Positions 29,411-38,124 of a stretch of DNA of 39,942 nt are shown piece after piece; position 1 is the stretch's first letter, and each line of letters starts with the position of its first letter. Origin of the DNA: Candidatus Roizmanbacteria bacterium GW2011_GWA2_37_7 (GTDB lineage: Bacteria; Patescibacteriota; Microgenomatia; UBA1406; GWC2-37-13); assembly GCA_000990445.1 (NCBI GenBank), contig LBTJ01000002.1:1-39942 (forward strand). Reading direction: 5' to 3'. The translations under genes and the position numbers were made by a program. The notes under the pieces were generated by a model. It was not told where the DNA came from and ran no database searches. It worked only from the letters and a program-made list of their open reading frames with translations.

Positions 29411-29451
29411 CTGATATTATATCAGTCATTTCTCACCTTGACTTGGTCAAG
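29411..29451. promoter_or_regulatory. Two perfect palindromes upstream of the Phd/VapC-type operon (candidate autoregulatory operators)
   Basis: CTGATAT-T-ATATCAG (29411-29425) and CTTGAC-TTG-GTCAAG (29437-29451), ending 22 nt before the antitoxin start. Confidence 0.55.
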
Positions 29452-29473
29452 TAGTTGGTTTAAAATAAAAAAT

Positions 29474-29713
29474 ATGATCCAAGCCAATATCCAAGAAGCA
29501 AAAACAAACCTTTCTCATCTTGTTGAGATGGCTTTGAGTGGTAAAAAAGTAATTATTGCCAAATACAATAAACCTCTTATTGAACTCAAACCACTTGAAG
29601 AAAAAAAAGGAAAACGAGTATTGGGCCAATCGAAAGGTAAGATTATTCTTACCGATGCCTTTTTTGAACCACTTCCTGATGATATTCTGGAAGCATTTAA
29701 TAACCCCGAATAA
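29474..29713 (+). CDS. Phd/YefM-type antitoxin
   Basis: MIQANIQEAKTNLSHLVEMALSGKKVIIAKYNKPLIELKPL; start 29474 rather than 29438. Confidence 0.85.
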   Translation: MIQANIQEAKTNLSHLVEMALSGKKVIIAKYNKPLIELKPLEEKKGKRVLGQSKGKIILTDAFFEPLPDDILEAFNNPE

Positions 29714-29715
29714 AA

Positions 29716-30108
29716 ATGGATATTTTGCTCGACACCGTAGCATTTATCATGATTGCTTGCGAACCTGAAAGACTTTCGCTACATGCAAAACGACTGTTTA
29801 CGGATCCGGATAACAATATATTTCTCAGTGTTGTATCCGGTTGGGAAATTATGCTCAAGCAAAAGCTTGGCAAACTAACTTTGACAGATAAACCAGAAAC
29901 GATATTGACTATAGACGTCGCCAAGCACAATATTCGCGTAATTCCGTTGAGAATGACTGACATTTTCCAGCTTGCTCTCCTGCCTAAAGTAAAAAATCAC
30001 AAAGATCCATTTGATCGGATGCTCGTCTGTCAATCACTCGCACATAAAATGCCGATTCTCACCCCGGATCCCTGGATCAGAAAATATGATGTAAAAACTC
30101 TTTGGTAG
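29716..30108 (+). CDS. PIN-domain toxin, VapC-like
   Basis: MDILLDTVAF, SVVSGWEIMLKQKLGKLTL, HKDPFDRMLVCQSLAHKMPILTPD; 2 nt after the antitoxin. Confidence 0.85.
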   Translation: MDILLDTVAFIMIACEPERLSLHAKRLFTDPDNNIFLSVVSGWEIMLKQKLGKLTLTDKPETILTIDVAKHNIRVIPLRMTDIFQLALLPKVKNHKDPFDRMLVCQSLAHKMPILTPDPWIRKYDVKTLW

Positions 30109-30145
30109 TGTTTCTTAACCTTATAACACCATACGTCATGGTAGA

Positions 30146-30183
30146 GTAAGTTCGTTTACAAATGAAAACACCCACGAACTTAC
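30146..30183. terminator. Candidate bidirectional hairpin between convergent vapC-like and galK genes
   Basis: Perfect 10-bp arms GTAAGTTCGT / ACGAACTTAC with 18-nt loop; no strong U-tract. Confidence 0.4.
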
Positions 30184-30185
30184 GC

Positions 30186-31415
30186 TCAGGAATTTGAAAG
30201 CGCTGTTAAAACCTCAGCTCCCTGTGAAAGCTCAAATGGAATATACTCCAGCCCAGATCCATACTCATACGAAAGTTCATCTTGAAAAGATTCAAGGGCA
30301 TCCTGACAAACTAGAGCCAAGCCTATTGCAGAAAATCCACCACCCATATTGCGTATCCCAAGAACTCCGTCAATTTCACGGCCTTTTGTTATGAGTTTGG
30401 TCAATTCTGGTGTTTTTTCATCAAGTTCATAAAGCTCAAGCGCACTTTTCCCTGAATCAGTCAAAATCTTTCCAAATTCTTCAACTGCTTCTTGTTTCAG
30501 AGCTTCAACAGCATCAAGAACTCGCTGATTTTCATACACTACATGCTCAACACGCTTTCTCATGACTGGATCAATGTTTTTCAGCTTTACTCGAGAAGAC
30601 TCAAACTCATAAATACTCACGTCCCGAAGTGATCGAATCTCTTTACCAAGAATTTTGGATAAATGAGAAATACTATCTTCACACATTTTGCGGCGTGCAG
30701 GGTATCCTGACGAGCCTAGATTGCGTTTTACCTCTTTGTCAACCATCACTATAAACGATAGTCCGTGCTTGGAAAAATCAAACGGAATGTAATCAATCTT
30801 TGAAACCGGCATGGTATCGGTTGGTAAAAAGTCAAGAAATAGCAGCGTATCTTTTTTTGCAAGTCCTGAAGATGCTTGATCTAAAAATCCACATGGGATT
30901 CCGACGAATGAGCCGTTTTCAGCGCTCTGGCACATACGGGCTTTGTTTACCGGGTCAACATCAATGGCAAATAATCCACACAATGCAGTTGCAACCGAAA
31001 GCTCAAGAGCAGCAGAACTTGAGACGCCACCTGAGCTTGGAACATCGCTTGAGATGTAGATATTTGCGCCTGCGAGGGGTTTACGTTTATTGAGCTCGTA
31101 TACAACACCTTTTATATAGTTGAGCCAATGCGCATGTTCTCCTTTTTGGATATTGTCGATTTCAAACTCTTCAGGCTTTTTTGAATATCCTTCTGAAAAT
31201 ACTTGTATTTTCCCATCAGTTTTCCGTGAGATACATGTATACGTGTATCGTGAAATTCCAGCAGAAAGCGCATATCCATTGTTGTAGTCGGTATGATTGC
31301 CGATGATTTCTGCTCTTCCTGGTGATTGCGCAACAACTTCAGCATGGTTTTGATAAAGAGACTGAAAAGCTTTCTTTGCAGCTTTTACCCGATCAACTGT
31401 ATTTTGATCTTTCAT
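30186..31415 (-). CDS. galK: Galactokinase (GHMP kinase)
   Basis: SPGRAEIIGNHTDYNNGYALSAGI, PSSGGVSSSAALELSVA, GFLDQASSGLAKKD. Confidence 0.92.
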   Translation of the reverse strand: MKDQNTVDRVKAAKKAFQSLYQNHAEVVAQSPGRAEIIGNHTDYNNGYALSAGISRYTYTCISRKTDGKIQVFSEGYSKKPEEFEIDNIQKGEHAHWLNYIKGVVYELNKRKPLAGANIYISSDVPSSGGVSSSAALELSVATALCGLFAIDVDPVNKARMCQSAENGSFVGIPCGFLDQASSGLAKKDTLLFLDFLPTDTMPVSKIDYIPFDFSKHGLSFIVMVDKEVKRNLGSSGYPARRKMCEDSISHLSKILGKEIRSLRDVSIYEFESSRVKLKNIDPVMRKRVEHVVYENQRVLDAVEALKQEAVEEFGKILTDSGKSALELYELDEKTPELTKLITKGREIDGVLGIRNMGGGFSAIGLALVCQDALESFQDELSYEYGSGLEYIPFELSQGAEVLTALSNS

Positions 31416-31430
31416 ATGAATAAATTATTT

Positions 31431-31494
31431 GTATGATACGATCATACAGTATACATTTCAGGTCTCGGGTTCGCAATAGATAGTATGATACAAT
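31431..31494. promoter_or_regulatory. galK/galM divergent regulatory region: perfect inverted repeat plus a repeated half-site
   Basis: GTATGAT-ACG-ATCATAC at 31431-31447; GTATGATAC again at 31483-31491 (52-bp offset). Confidence 0.5.
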
Positions 31495-31501
31495 AATCAC
31501 T

Positions 31502-32380
31502 ATGATGAAAATCGATAGTCATATGATCAAATTCCGTAACTCTCTTGTACAAATTGTTCCGTCATATGGCTGCAATATTACTTCTCTCACGCTTGACCGT
31601 CAATCTATCCTTGACGCAAACACTGATCCAGAAAAACTTGCATCAGATTATTTATGCAAAAGTGATTTTCTTGCCCCATTCCCAAACAGAGTATCTGACG
31701 GGAAATATACCTTCCAAGGAAAGACGTATCAGCTCGTTACCAACGAACAGGAACGAGGTCATGCACTGCATGGATTCATCACACAAAAAAAATTCTCTAT
31801 GACACTCGAATCGTCGGACAGTGATGAATCTGTCGCAGTATTTCAAACAGAGATCAAACCCGATGAGTTTCAAGGATATCCATTTTATCTACAAATATCC
31901 ACATCATTCCAACTGACTACCACACGTCTTACCATAACCATGACTGGAAAAAATATTGGAAATACAGAAGCTCCGTACGGCGTTGGCTGGCATCCTTATT
32001 TAACTGTTGGAAAATCCATCAATGATTGCATGCTTCAAATACAAGCCCGATCAGTTCTTGAAACTTCAAAAATAAAAGAGCTTATCCCAACAGGAAAAAA
32101 ACTTTCAAATCCATTTGGCACAAACAAAAAACTGATTGGAAATGCGAAATTTGATACGTGTTTTACAGATCTAGAGTCCAATACAGTGATATTTGAAAAC
32201 ATCGAACTTTTTATGGACAATACTATGAAATATGTCCAAATGTATACTCCAGATGATCGCCAATCAATTGCAATAGAGCCAATGAGCTGTGCCCCAGATG
32301 CATTTAATAATGATATGGGGCGCATTGCACTCAAACCACAGCAATCAGTTTCTCATACCTTTGGTTTACGCATTATTTGA
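31502..32380 (+). CDS. galM: Aldose 1-epimerase (galactose mutarotase-like)
   Basis: LAPFPNRVSDGKYTFQGKTYQL, HALHGFI, PYGVGWHPYL, AIEPMSCAPDAFN. Confidence 0.88.
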   Translation: MMKIDSHMIKFRNSLVQIVPSYGCNITSLTLDRQSILDANTDPEKLASDYLCKSDFLAPFPNRVSDGKYTFQGKTYQLVTNEQERGHALHGFITQKKFSMTLESSDSDESVAVFQTEIKPDEFQGYPFYLQISTSFQLTTTRLTITMTGKNIGNTEAPYGVGWHPYLTVGKSINDCMLQIQARSVLETSKIKELIPTGKKLSNPFGTNKKLIGNAKFDTCFTDLESNTVIFENIELFMDNTMKYVQMYTPDDRQSIAIEPMSCAPDAFNNDMGRIALKPQQSVSHTFGLRII

Positions 32381-32386
32381 TAACAC

Positions 32387-33285
32387 ATGTACGATCATCC
32401 TCATCGAAGACACAATTTGTTGACTGGTGAATGGGTTTTAGTCTCTCCACATCGGGCAAAACGTCCCTGGCATGGCGCAGTCGAAGCAGTCCAAAATACA
32501 TTAAAACTGCATGATTTAGAATGTCAATTATGTCCCGGAAACAAACGAATAAGTGGTGAACAAAATCCAGACTATAAAGATACATTTGTGTTTACCAATG
32601 ATTTTCAGGCAATATATCCACACGATTACAAACAAACGCCACCAGACAATGCGCTTCTGGAAAGCATCAAAACGAGGTGCGACTTCTTGAAAAGGAATAT
32701 CTTTGGGTTCAAGTTTTTGAAAATAAAGGAGAGATGATGGGATCCTCAAATCCTCATCCGCATTGTCAGATTTGGGCAAGCGACGAAATTCCCCATATTC
32801 TCAAGCTAGAAGATCAGCATCAATTGAAGTATTTTAATACAAAACAATCAAAACTCCTTGCTGACTACCGAGATACAGAATGCAGGAATACAGAGCGTGT
32901 TATTGTCGAAAATGACCAATGGGTGGTTCTGATTCCGTTTTGGGCAGTATGGCCGTATGAAACGCTTGTATTGCCAAAATATGAAGTCTCACGCTTTGGA
33001 GATATTGATATGTCTGCTTTGAAGGAGTTTGCGAAAATAAATCAAAAACTGCTTTTGGCGTATGACCGATTATTTCAAACATCGTTTCCGTATTCAATGG
33101 GTTTTCATGGCTCTTATGAAAAAACAAATGACAAGCACTGGCTTTTCCATACACATTACTATCCGCCGCTCCTTCGCTCTGCAACTATTCGCAAATATCT
33201 GGTAGGATATGAAATGCTTGCTGAGGCACAGCGTGATATCAATCCGGAGCAAGCTGCGCAAACCTTGCGATTACACGTACAATAA
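32387..33285 (+). pseudogene. galT: Disrupted galactose-1-phosphate uridylyltransferase; internal out-of-frame deletion near 32660-32665
   Basis: ORF 32387-32737 has HPHRRHNLLTGEWVLVSPHRAKRPW...CQLCPGNKRISGEQNPDY...FTNDF. The rest is in another frame (ORF 32677-33285): [25 protein letters not shown]...FPYSMGFHG...[30 protein letters not shown]. The RGxxRVICFSPxH segment expected from remembered E. coli GalT is absent. Confidence 0.85.
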
Positions 33286-33289
33286 TACT

Positions 33290-34363
33290 ATGAAACAACA
33301 AAATCTTAAAAACATACAGCAAACATTTATCACAGAATTATCAAATGCTCAAAAAGGCGATCATTCATCTCTCCCATTTATTCGACACACTCTGGCTTCA
33401 CATCCGATAGTTGCCAATGATGAAGTTTTTCAGGTCGTTGTAATTGGTGGAAGTTACTATCAAAAGGCTTTAATGAAAAACGTTTCAGGAAATGTTCGAA
33501 TACTTACGCAGGATCAAGGAACGCAACCGCCATTTATGCATGAGAAAACACTCATGAAGTTTCTTGCCGAGCATATCGATCCTCATGTAAAAACCGTAGC
33601 ACTAAACTTTGCCTATCCGCTTCATCCTGTCAACCGTGAAGGACGTCTTGATGGAAGACTCGTCAATGGATCCAAAGAAAATTCCTTTAAAGGACTTGTT
33701 GGCAAGGTAGTGGGGGAGAGAATAGAGCGGTATTTTTATGATAAGCACAATCGTCAGATCGCAGTTTCAACTGCAAATGATACGATTTGCCTGCTTCTTT
33801 CAGGACTCATGACTCATCCGTGGAATATTTTAGCTGCAGGGGTTGTGGGAACAGGCCTGAATTTTGCTATCTTTCTGGATGAAACAACTGTTGTGAATCT
33901 GGAGTCAGCTGAGTTTGATAGATTTGAACAATCTGAAGCAGGGAAAATTATTGATGCGTCTTCGGTGTCCCCGGGTTCTGCACTTATTGAAAAAGAAATT
34001 TCCGGCGCATATTTGCTTCATCACTTTAACATAAATGTAAAACAACAAGGTATTGTGCTTGATAAAATCAGAGCAACAAAAGAAATTGATTTGTACGCAC
34101 GAAATAAAGATGAGCACATTGCCGGTCTTGCCCGTGAAACGCTCGAGCATTCAGCCTCACTTGTTGCAGCTCAAATATCTGGGATTTTAGAATTTTGTAA
34201 ACGCGATCTTCTTTTTATTATGCAGGGAAGTCTGTACTGGAAAGGATATAAATATAAAGAAACAGTAGCTCGACTTGTCGCAGAACTTTCACCAAGCTAT
34301 CACGCTTCATATGAACAAGTACTTCATAGTGACCTTTTTGGTGCGGCAAAGCTGGTGGGATAG
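33290..34363 (+). CDS. Hexokinase-family protein (eukaryotic-type hexokinase fold)
   Basis: VALNFAYPLHP, VNGSKENSFKGLVGKVV, AVSTANDTICLLLSG, AAGVVGTGLNFAIF, VNLESAEFDRF, DASSVSPGSALIEKEISGAYLLHHF; start 33290 preferred. Confidence 0.78.
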   Translation: MKQQNLKNIQQTFITELSNAQKGDHSSLPFIRHTLASHPIVANDEVFQVVVIGGSYYQKALMKNVSGNVRILTQDQGTQPPFMHEKTLMKFLAEHIDPHVKTVALNFAYPLHPVNREGRLDGRLVNGSKENSFKGLVGKVVGERIERYFYDKHNRQIAVSTANDTICLLLSGLMTHPWNILAAGVVGTGLNFAIFLDETTVVNLESAEFDRFEQSEAGKIIDASSVSPGSALIEKEISGAYLLHHFNINVKQQGIVLDKIRATKEIDLYARNKDEHIAGLARETLEHSASLVAAQISGILEFCKRDLLFIMQGSLYWKGYKYKETVARLVAELSPSYHASYEQVLHSDLFGAAKLVG

Positions 34364-34382
34364 GAAATGGTATAATTGTGGT

Positions 34383-34694
34383 ATGAAACTCCCAAATAAA
34401 TTGCCAGAAAAATTTAAAACTCTTTTTTGGGATACAGATTTCAACACGCTTGATCCATATAAAAAATCCCATTACATAATCAATAGAATATTGGACAAGG
34501 GGAATGTCGAGGCTGTTCGATGGGCAAGAAAAACCTATTCTCAAGATACTATCAAATTTTCCTTGATGAAGCTACGCGATTTTTCATTAAAAAGCGCCAC
34601 ATTTTGGGCTACAATATATGATATTCCATTTCATCAAATTATATGTTTACAAGAACCTTATCTGACAACGCGGCGAAAGCTTTGGCAGCACTAG
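34383..34694 (+). CDS. Candidate antitoxin partner of an AbiEii-type toxin (DUF6922-like)
   Basis: MKLPNKLPEKFKTLFWDTDFNTLDPYKKSHYIINRILDKGNVEAVRWARKTYSQDTI; overlaps the downstream NTase by 52 nt. Confidence 0.7.
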   Translation: MKLPNKLPEKFKTLFWDTDFNTLDPYKKSHYIINRILDKGNVEAVRWARKTYSQDTIKFSLMKLRDFSLKSATFWATIYDIPFHQIICLQEPYLTTRRKLWQH

Positions 34695-35278
34695 GAAAAT
34701 CAAAAATCTGCAGAAGTGCATATTTAGCAGGAGGTACTGCTTTGGCCCTTCATCTAGGACATCGTGTTTCAATTGATCTAGATTTTTTTAACGAAGTAGA
34801 TTTTGATTCACGCGAAATTGTAACCCGCCTTAAAACACTTGGGGTTTATGAATCGCAACAGCAAACAGAAAAAACTATAAATGGAATTTTTAACTCAGTT
34901 AAATTCAGTTATTTTTATTATCCATACAAACTCATATCACCAACAATTGAGTTTAAAGAAATCGCTCTTGCAAGTACAGAAGATATCGCAGCAATGAAGC
35001 TTGTTGCGATAACCGATAGGGGTACAAAAAAAGATTATATTGACTTGTATTTCCTTGCCAAAAAATATTCGTTTGAAGAAATGTTTGAATTTTATGAAAA
35101 AAAATATCACCTTCTGGACCAGAATCGGATGACAATCCTCAAAAGTCTCAACTATTTTTTTGATGCAGACGAATCTGAAATGCCGGTCATGATCGAAAAA
35201 ATCCAATGGGAAGAAGTAAAATCCTATTTCAAAGCAATTGTCCCTCCTCTTGCAAAAAAAATACTTGATCTTGAATAA
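34643..35278 (+). CDS. AbiEii/AbiGii-family nucleotidyltransferase toxin
   Basis: AYLAGGTALALHLGHRVSIDLDFF, AAMKLVAITDRGTKKDYIDLYFL. Confidence 0.88.
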   Translation: MFTRTLSDNAAKALAALGKSKICRSAYLAGGTALALHLGHRVSIDLDFFNEVDFDSREIVTRLKTLGVYESQQQTEKTINGIFNSVKFSYFYYPYKLISPTIEFKEIALASTEDIAAMKLVAITDRGTKKDYIDLYFLAKKYSFEEMFEFYEKKYHLLDQNRMTILKSLNYFFDADESEMPVMIEKIQWEEVKSYFKAIVPPLAKKILDLE

Positions 35279-35307
35279 AATGAATGAACTTTTCGATATA
35301 ATGCCAT

Positions 35308-36375
35308 ATGAGTCGCTTTGTGACTATAGGGCATATTTGCCATGATCTTTATCCAGGAAGCCTCTATCCTGATGACCCGGGGACACTTGGCGGAGCAGTA
35401 ACGTTTGCTGCTGCTGTTGCCGCAAAATTCGGTATTCCAACAACAGCGATAACCAGTGCACCGTACAATCATCCGCGCTGGGGTGATTTTCAAGAACTTG
35501 GCCGTTCTTTGAATTTTCAGCCAGTAAATGTAAATCACGGACTTTATCCAAATGATGGGAGTATCACAACTTTTGTCAATGAATATAACGTGCAGGGTGA
35601 CCGAATACAACATCATCCTTCACGTAATAATCCATTTGATATGCGACATTTTCCACAGATTGCAAAACACCTGAGTCCTGAAGATATCGTCTTAATTGGC
35701 ACGGTGACCTATGATGAAATATCCCCAGAGCTCTTGAGAGCAATAAAAGGAGAGGTAAATAAAGTTGGTATTACTCTCCAGGGACTTTTGCGTTACGTTC
35801 ACCCTGATACCAAACGAGTTACTGGCGGTCCTTTTCCGCAGTGGAGAGAGATTGCTTCATCTGTGGATTACATATCTCTGAGTCTTGAAGATCTTCAATT
35901 TCCAGACGGAATGAGTTTACTTGCAGATTTTGTCCGCATATGTCCACTTGTGACACTCACTGATGGACCATGTGGTGTTCATATCTATTCAAATGGTGCA
36001 CATGAACACATACCTGCATTTTATCTGAATGAAAACGAAATATTAGGCGGTGCCTGGACCGGAGCAGGGGATACGTGGACTACAACATTTATGTGTGCGC
36101 GTATGCACGGTCAACCTTCAAAAAAAGCTGCTGCCTTAGCTCATTTTTATACTGCTATGAAAATCCGCAAAGATCCAGAATTAATAATTTCAAAGCCCGA
36201 TGGTATCCCTAGTTTGCCATCCCAGATAGAAATTGAACAATTTAGATTACTAAATTCTGACCGCGTTATGGAGTTTCTTCATCAAAATAATCTTCTTGCT
36301 GACGATCTTCAACATCTTTTTGAGGGACATCAAAATGCACAAGAAGAATCAATGCATCTGAGGATCGAAACATAA
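35308..36375 (+). CDS. PfkB-family carbohydrate kinase
   Basis: GGAVTFAAAVAAKFGIPTTAIT, LTDGPCGVHIYSNG, GAWTGAGDTWTTTFMCARMHG. Confidence 0.8.
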   Translation: MSRFVTIGHICHDLYPGSLYPDDPGTLGGAVTFAAAVAAKFGIPTTAITSAPYNHPRWGDFQELGRSLNFQPVNVNHGLYPNDGSITTFVNEYNVQGDRIQHHPSRNNPFDMRHFPQIAKHLSPEDIVLIGTVTYDEISPELLRAIKGEVNKVGITLQGLLRYVHPDTKRVTGGPFPQWREIASSVDYISLSLEDLQFPDGMSLLADFVRICPLVTLTDGPCGVHIYSNGAHEHIPAFYLNENEILGGAWTGAGDTWTTTFMCARMHGQPSKKAAALAHFYTAMKIRKDPELIISKPDGIPSLPSQIEIEQFRLLNSDRVMEFLHQNNLLADDLQHLFEGHQNAQEESMHLRIET

Positions 36376-36427
36376 AAAAAGAAATAAAAATATGGTACTA
36401 TCATGGTAGAAACTTTTTTGTGATCAT

Positions 36428-37636
36428 ATGTCAACAGCTTTACAAGCATTTGAATTTTCTACAAAATTTCTTCTTCAAAATCAAACCGAGTTTGGAATGG
36501 CAGCTGCACGTCCGAGTAAAAACATGGAAAAGGGGACATATGCTTCGCTTTTCCCACGAGATATCGGCGTTTCGACTCTGGGCATGCTTGCATCTGACAA
36601 TGAAGAACTCATCAATCTTGCAAAAAAATCTTTGGAAAATCTGGTGCCTTCGCAATCCAAACGAGGTCAGTTTCCTCAAAATTATGTACCTGATAAAAAA
36701 GAAATTCACTGGTGGATGCCGGGTACCATTGATGGCACGTTGTGGTGGAGTATTGCTTTTTTAGAATTTATCAAAAAAACCAATGACCAAAGATTTTACC
36801 ATAAATATAAAGATAATCTTGATAAGGCTTTTACATGGTTGGTCTATCAGGACACGAATAATGACCATCTACTTGAGCAAGGAGAATGCGCTGGCTGGGA
36901 TGATGAAATGCCAAGACACGGGACTGTGCTGTACTCAAACGCCTTGTGGTATTGGCTGATGAAGCTTCGGATTGAGGTAGAGAAGAGAAGTGATTTCAAT
37001 AACCTGAAAGAACGGATTTATGAAGGAGTAAATACCTTGCTGTGGGTGCATAAATCCGACGATCGGTGTGGAAATTATGTACCGGAAAATGAATATACAA
37101 AATCAATGGTATATGCACAAACCATGATCGAATGGTCAAACACGCAGGCAGTATACCTCCCATATTACCTAGGATTTTCCTCACATCGCTCATTTGAGAT
37201 GCGGCTTGAGACATATGGCAATATTCTGGCATGCCTTACCGGACTTGCCGATGAAAAAAAAGCCGAATTGATCACTCAAGAGATTATTCGCGCTGGTGTA
37301 AATCTTCCCTATCCTATCAAAGTTTTATATCCACCAATCTATCCGGGAGAGTCTGACTGGCGGCTGTACATGGCAAAGGGAAGGCAGAATTACCCCTGGC
37401 AGTATCACAATGGCGGAATTTGGCCATACATCGGAGGGTTCTGGGTCTGGTGGCTGTCAAAATATGACAAAAAAATAGCAGCAGCAGAACTTGAAAAATT
37501 AGCTAAAGCTAATGCCATAAACAACTGGGAGTTCAATGAATATCTTCATGGAATTCATGGAACGCCTATGGGAGTGCCATTCCAATCCTGGAATATGGCA
37601 ATGTACATCAAAGCATATACCTCTGTAAAAATATAA
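36428..37636 (+). CDS. Six-hairpin glycosidase-like enzyme (GH100/GH133/GH15-like; often annotated as debranching enzyme)
   Basis: FPRDIGVSTLGMLA, DGTLWWSIAFLEF, QGECAGWDDEMPRHG, NYPWQYHNGGIWPYIGGFWVWWLSK. Confidence 0.65.
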   Translation: MSTALQAFEFSTKFLLQNQTEFGMAAARPSKNMEKGTYASLFPRDIGVSTLGMLASDNEELINLAKKSLENLVPSQSKRGQFPQNYVPDKKEIHWWMPGTIDGTLWWSIAFLEFIKKTNDQRFYHKYKDNLDKAFTWLVYQDTNNDHLLEQGECAGWDDEMPRHGTVLYSNALWYWLMKLRIEVEKRSDFNNLKERIYEGVNTLLWVHKSDDRCGNYVPENEYTKSMVYAQTMIEWSNTQAVYLPYYLGFSSHRSFEMRLETYGNILACLTGLADEKKAELITQEIIRAGVNLPYPIKVLYPPIYPGESDWRLYMAKGRQNYPWQYHNGGIWPYIGGFWVWWLSKYDKKIAAAELEKLAKANAINNWEFNEYLHGIHGTPMGVPFQSWNMAMYIKAYTSVKI

Positions 37637-37642
37637 TAAAGC

Positions 37643-38046
37643 ATGCTATCAATCAAAAACTATCCATCGTATAATGCTCTTTCCCTTGAATCTGCTCAGT
37701 AAATTCAATCTTGGTCTTGCTTCAGGAAATTCGCCAAAAGGCATGTACAACCATCTTATCTGCATGCTTTCTGAATCTCATCTTGATCTATCTCAGTTTC
37801 ATACAATAAATCTAGATGAATTTTATCCGATCTCTCAAACTGATGATCGTAGTTTTTTTCAGGAAATGTTTCATGGGTTTTGCAACAATTCTTGAATCAA
37901 AAGAAATCATTCTGCTGGCAACCGGAGAATCAAAACAAGATATATTTTACAAGCTTCAAAAGCTCAATACACCAGATCCAGATTTACCTGCAAGCTATTT
38001 ACTCAATCACCCCAAAACAACAATATTCACAGATATTAAGATATAA
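37643..38046 (+). pseudogene. nagB: Degraded glucosamine-6-phosphate deaminase, fragments in all three + frames
   Basis: MLSIKNYPSYNALSLESAQ* (from 37643), SKFNLGLASGNSPKGMYNHLI...DLSQFHTINLDEFYPIS (ORF 37674-37895), SKEIILLATGESKQDIFYKLQ...PDLPASYLLNHPKTTIFTD (ORF 37816-38046); the middle third of the family is missing. Confidence 0.8.
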
Positions 38047-38060
38047 CCTTAAGTCCAGTG

Positions 38061-38116
38061 AATTTCACGCTTCATGCTTTGTGTAATGCGTTACACATTA
38101 CGCGCTAAATGTTACA
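38061..38116. repeat. Degenerate 7-bp tandem repeat, site D, upstream of flippase gene
   Basis: AATTTCA CGCTTCA TGCTTTG TGTAATG CGTTACA CATTACG CGCTAAA TGTTACA; also contains the near-palindrome GTGTAA-TGCG-TTACAC. Confidence 0.65.
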
Positions 38117-38124
38117 ATAATGAA

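Noticed and set aside
32387-33285. Programmed frameshift in galT
   Set aside because: About 35 conserved codons are absent, so a simple slip would not yield a normal GalT.
34275-34382. Upstream extension of the antitoxin ORF
   Set aside because: Overlaps the hexokinase 3' end; MKLPNKLP at 34383 is the plausible start.
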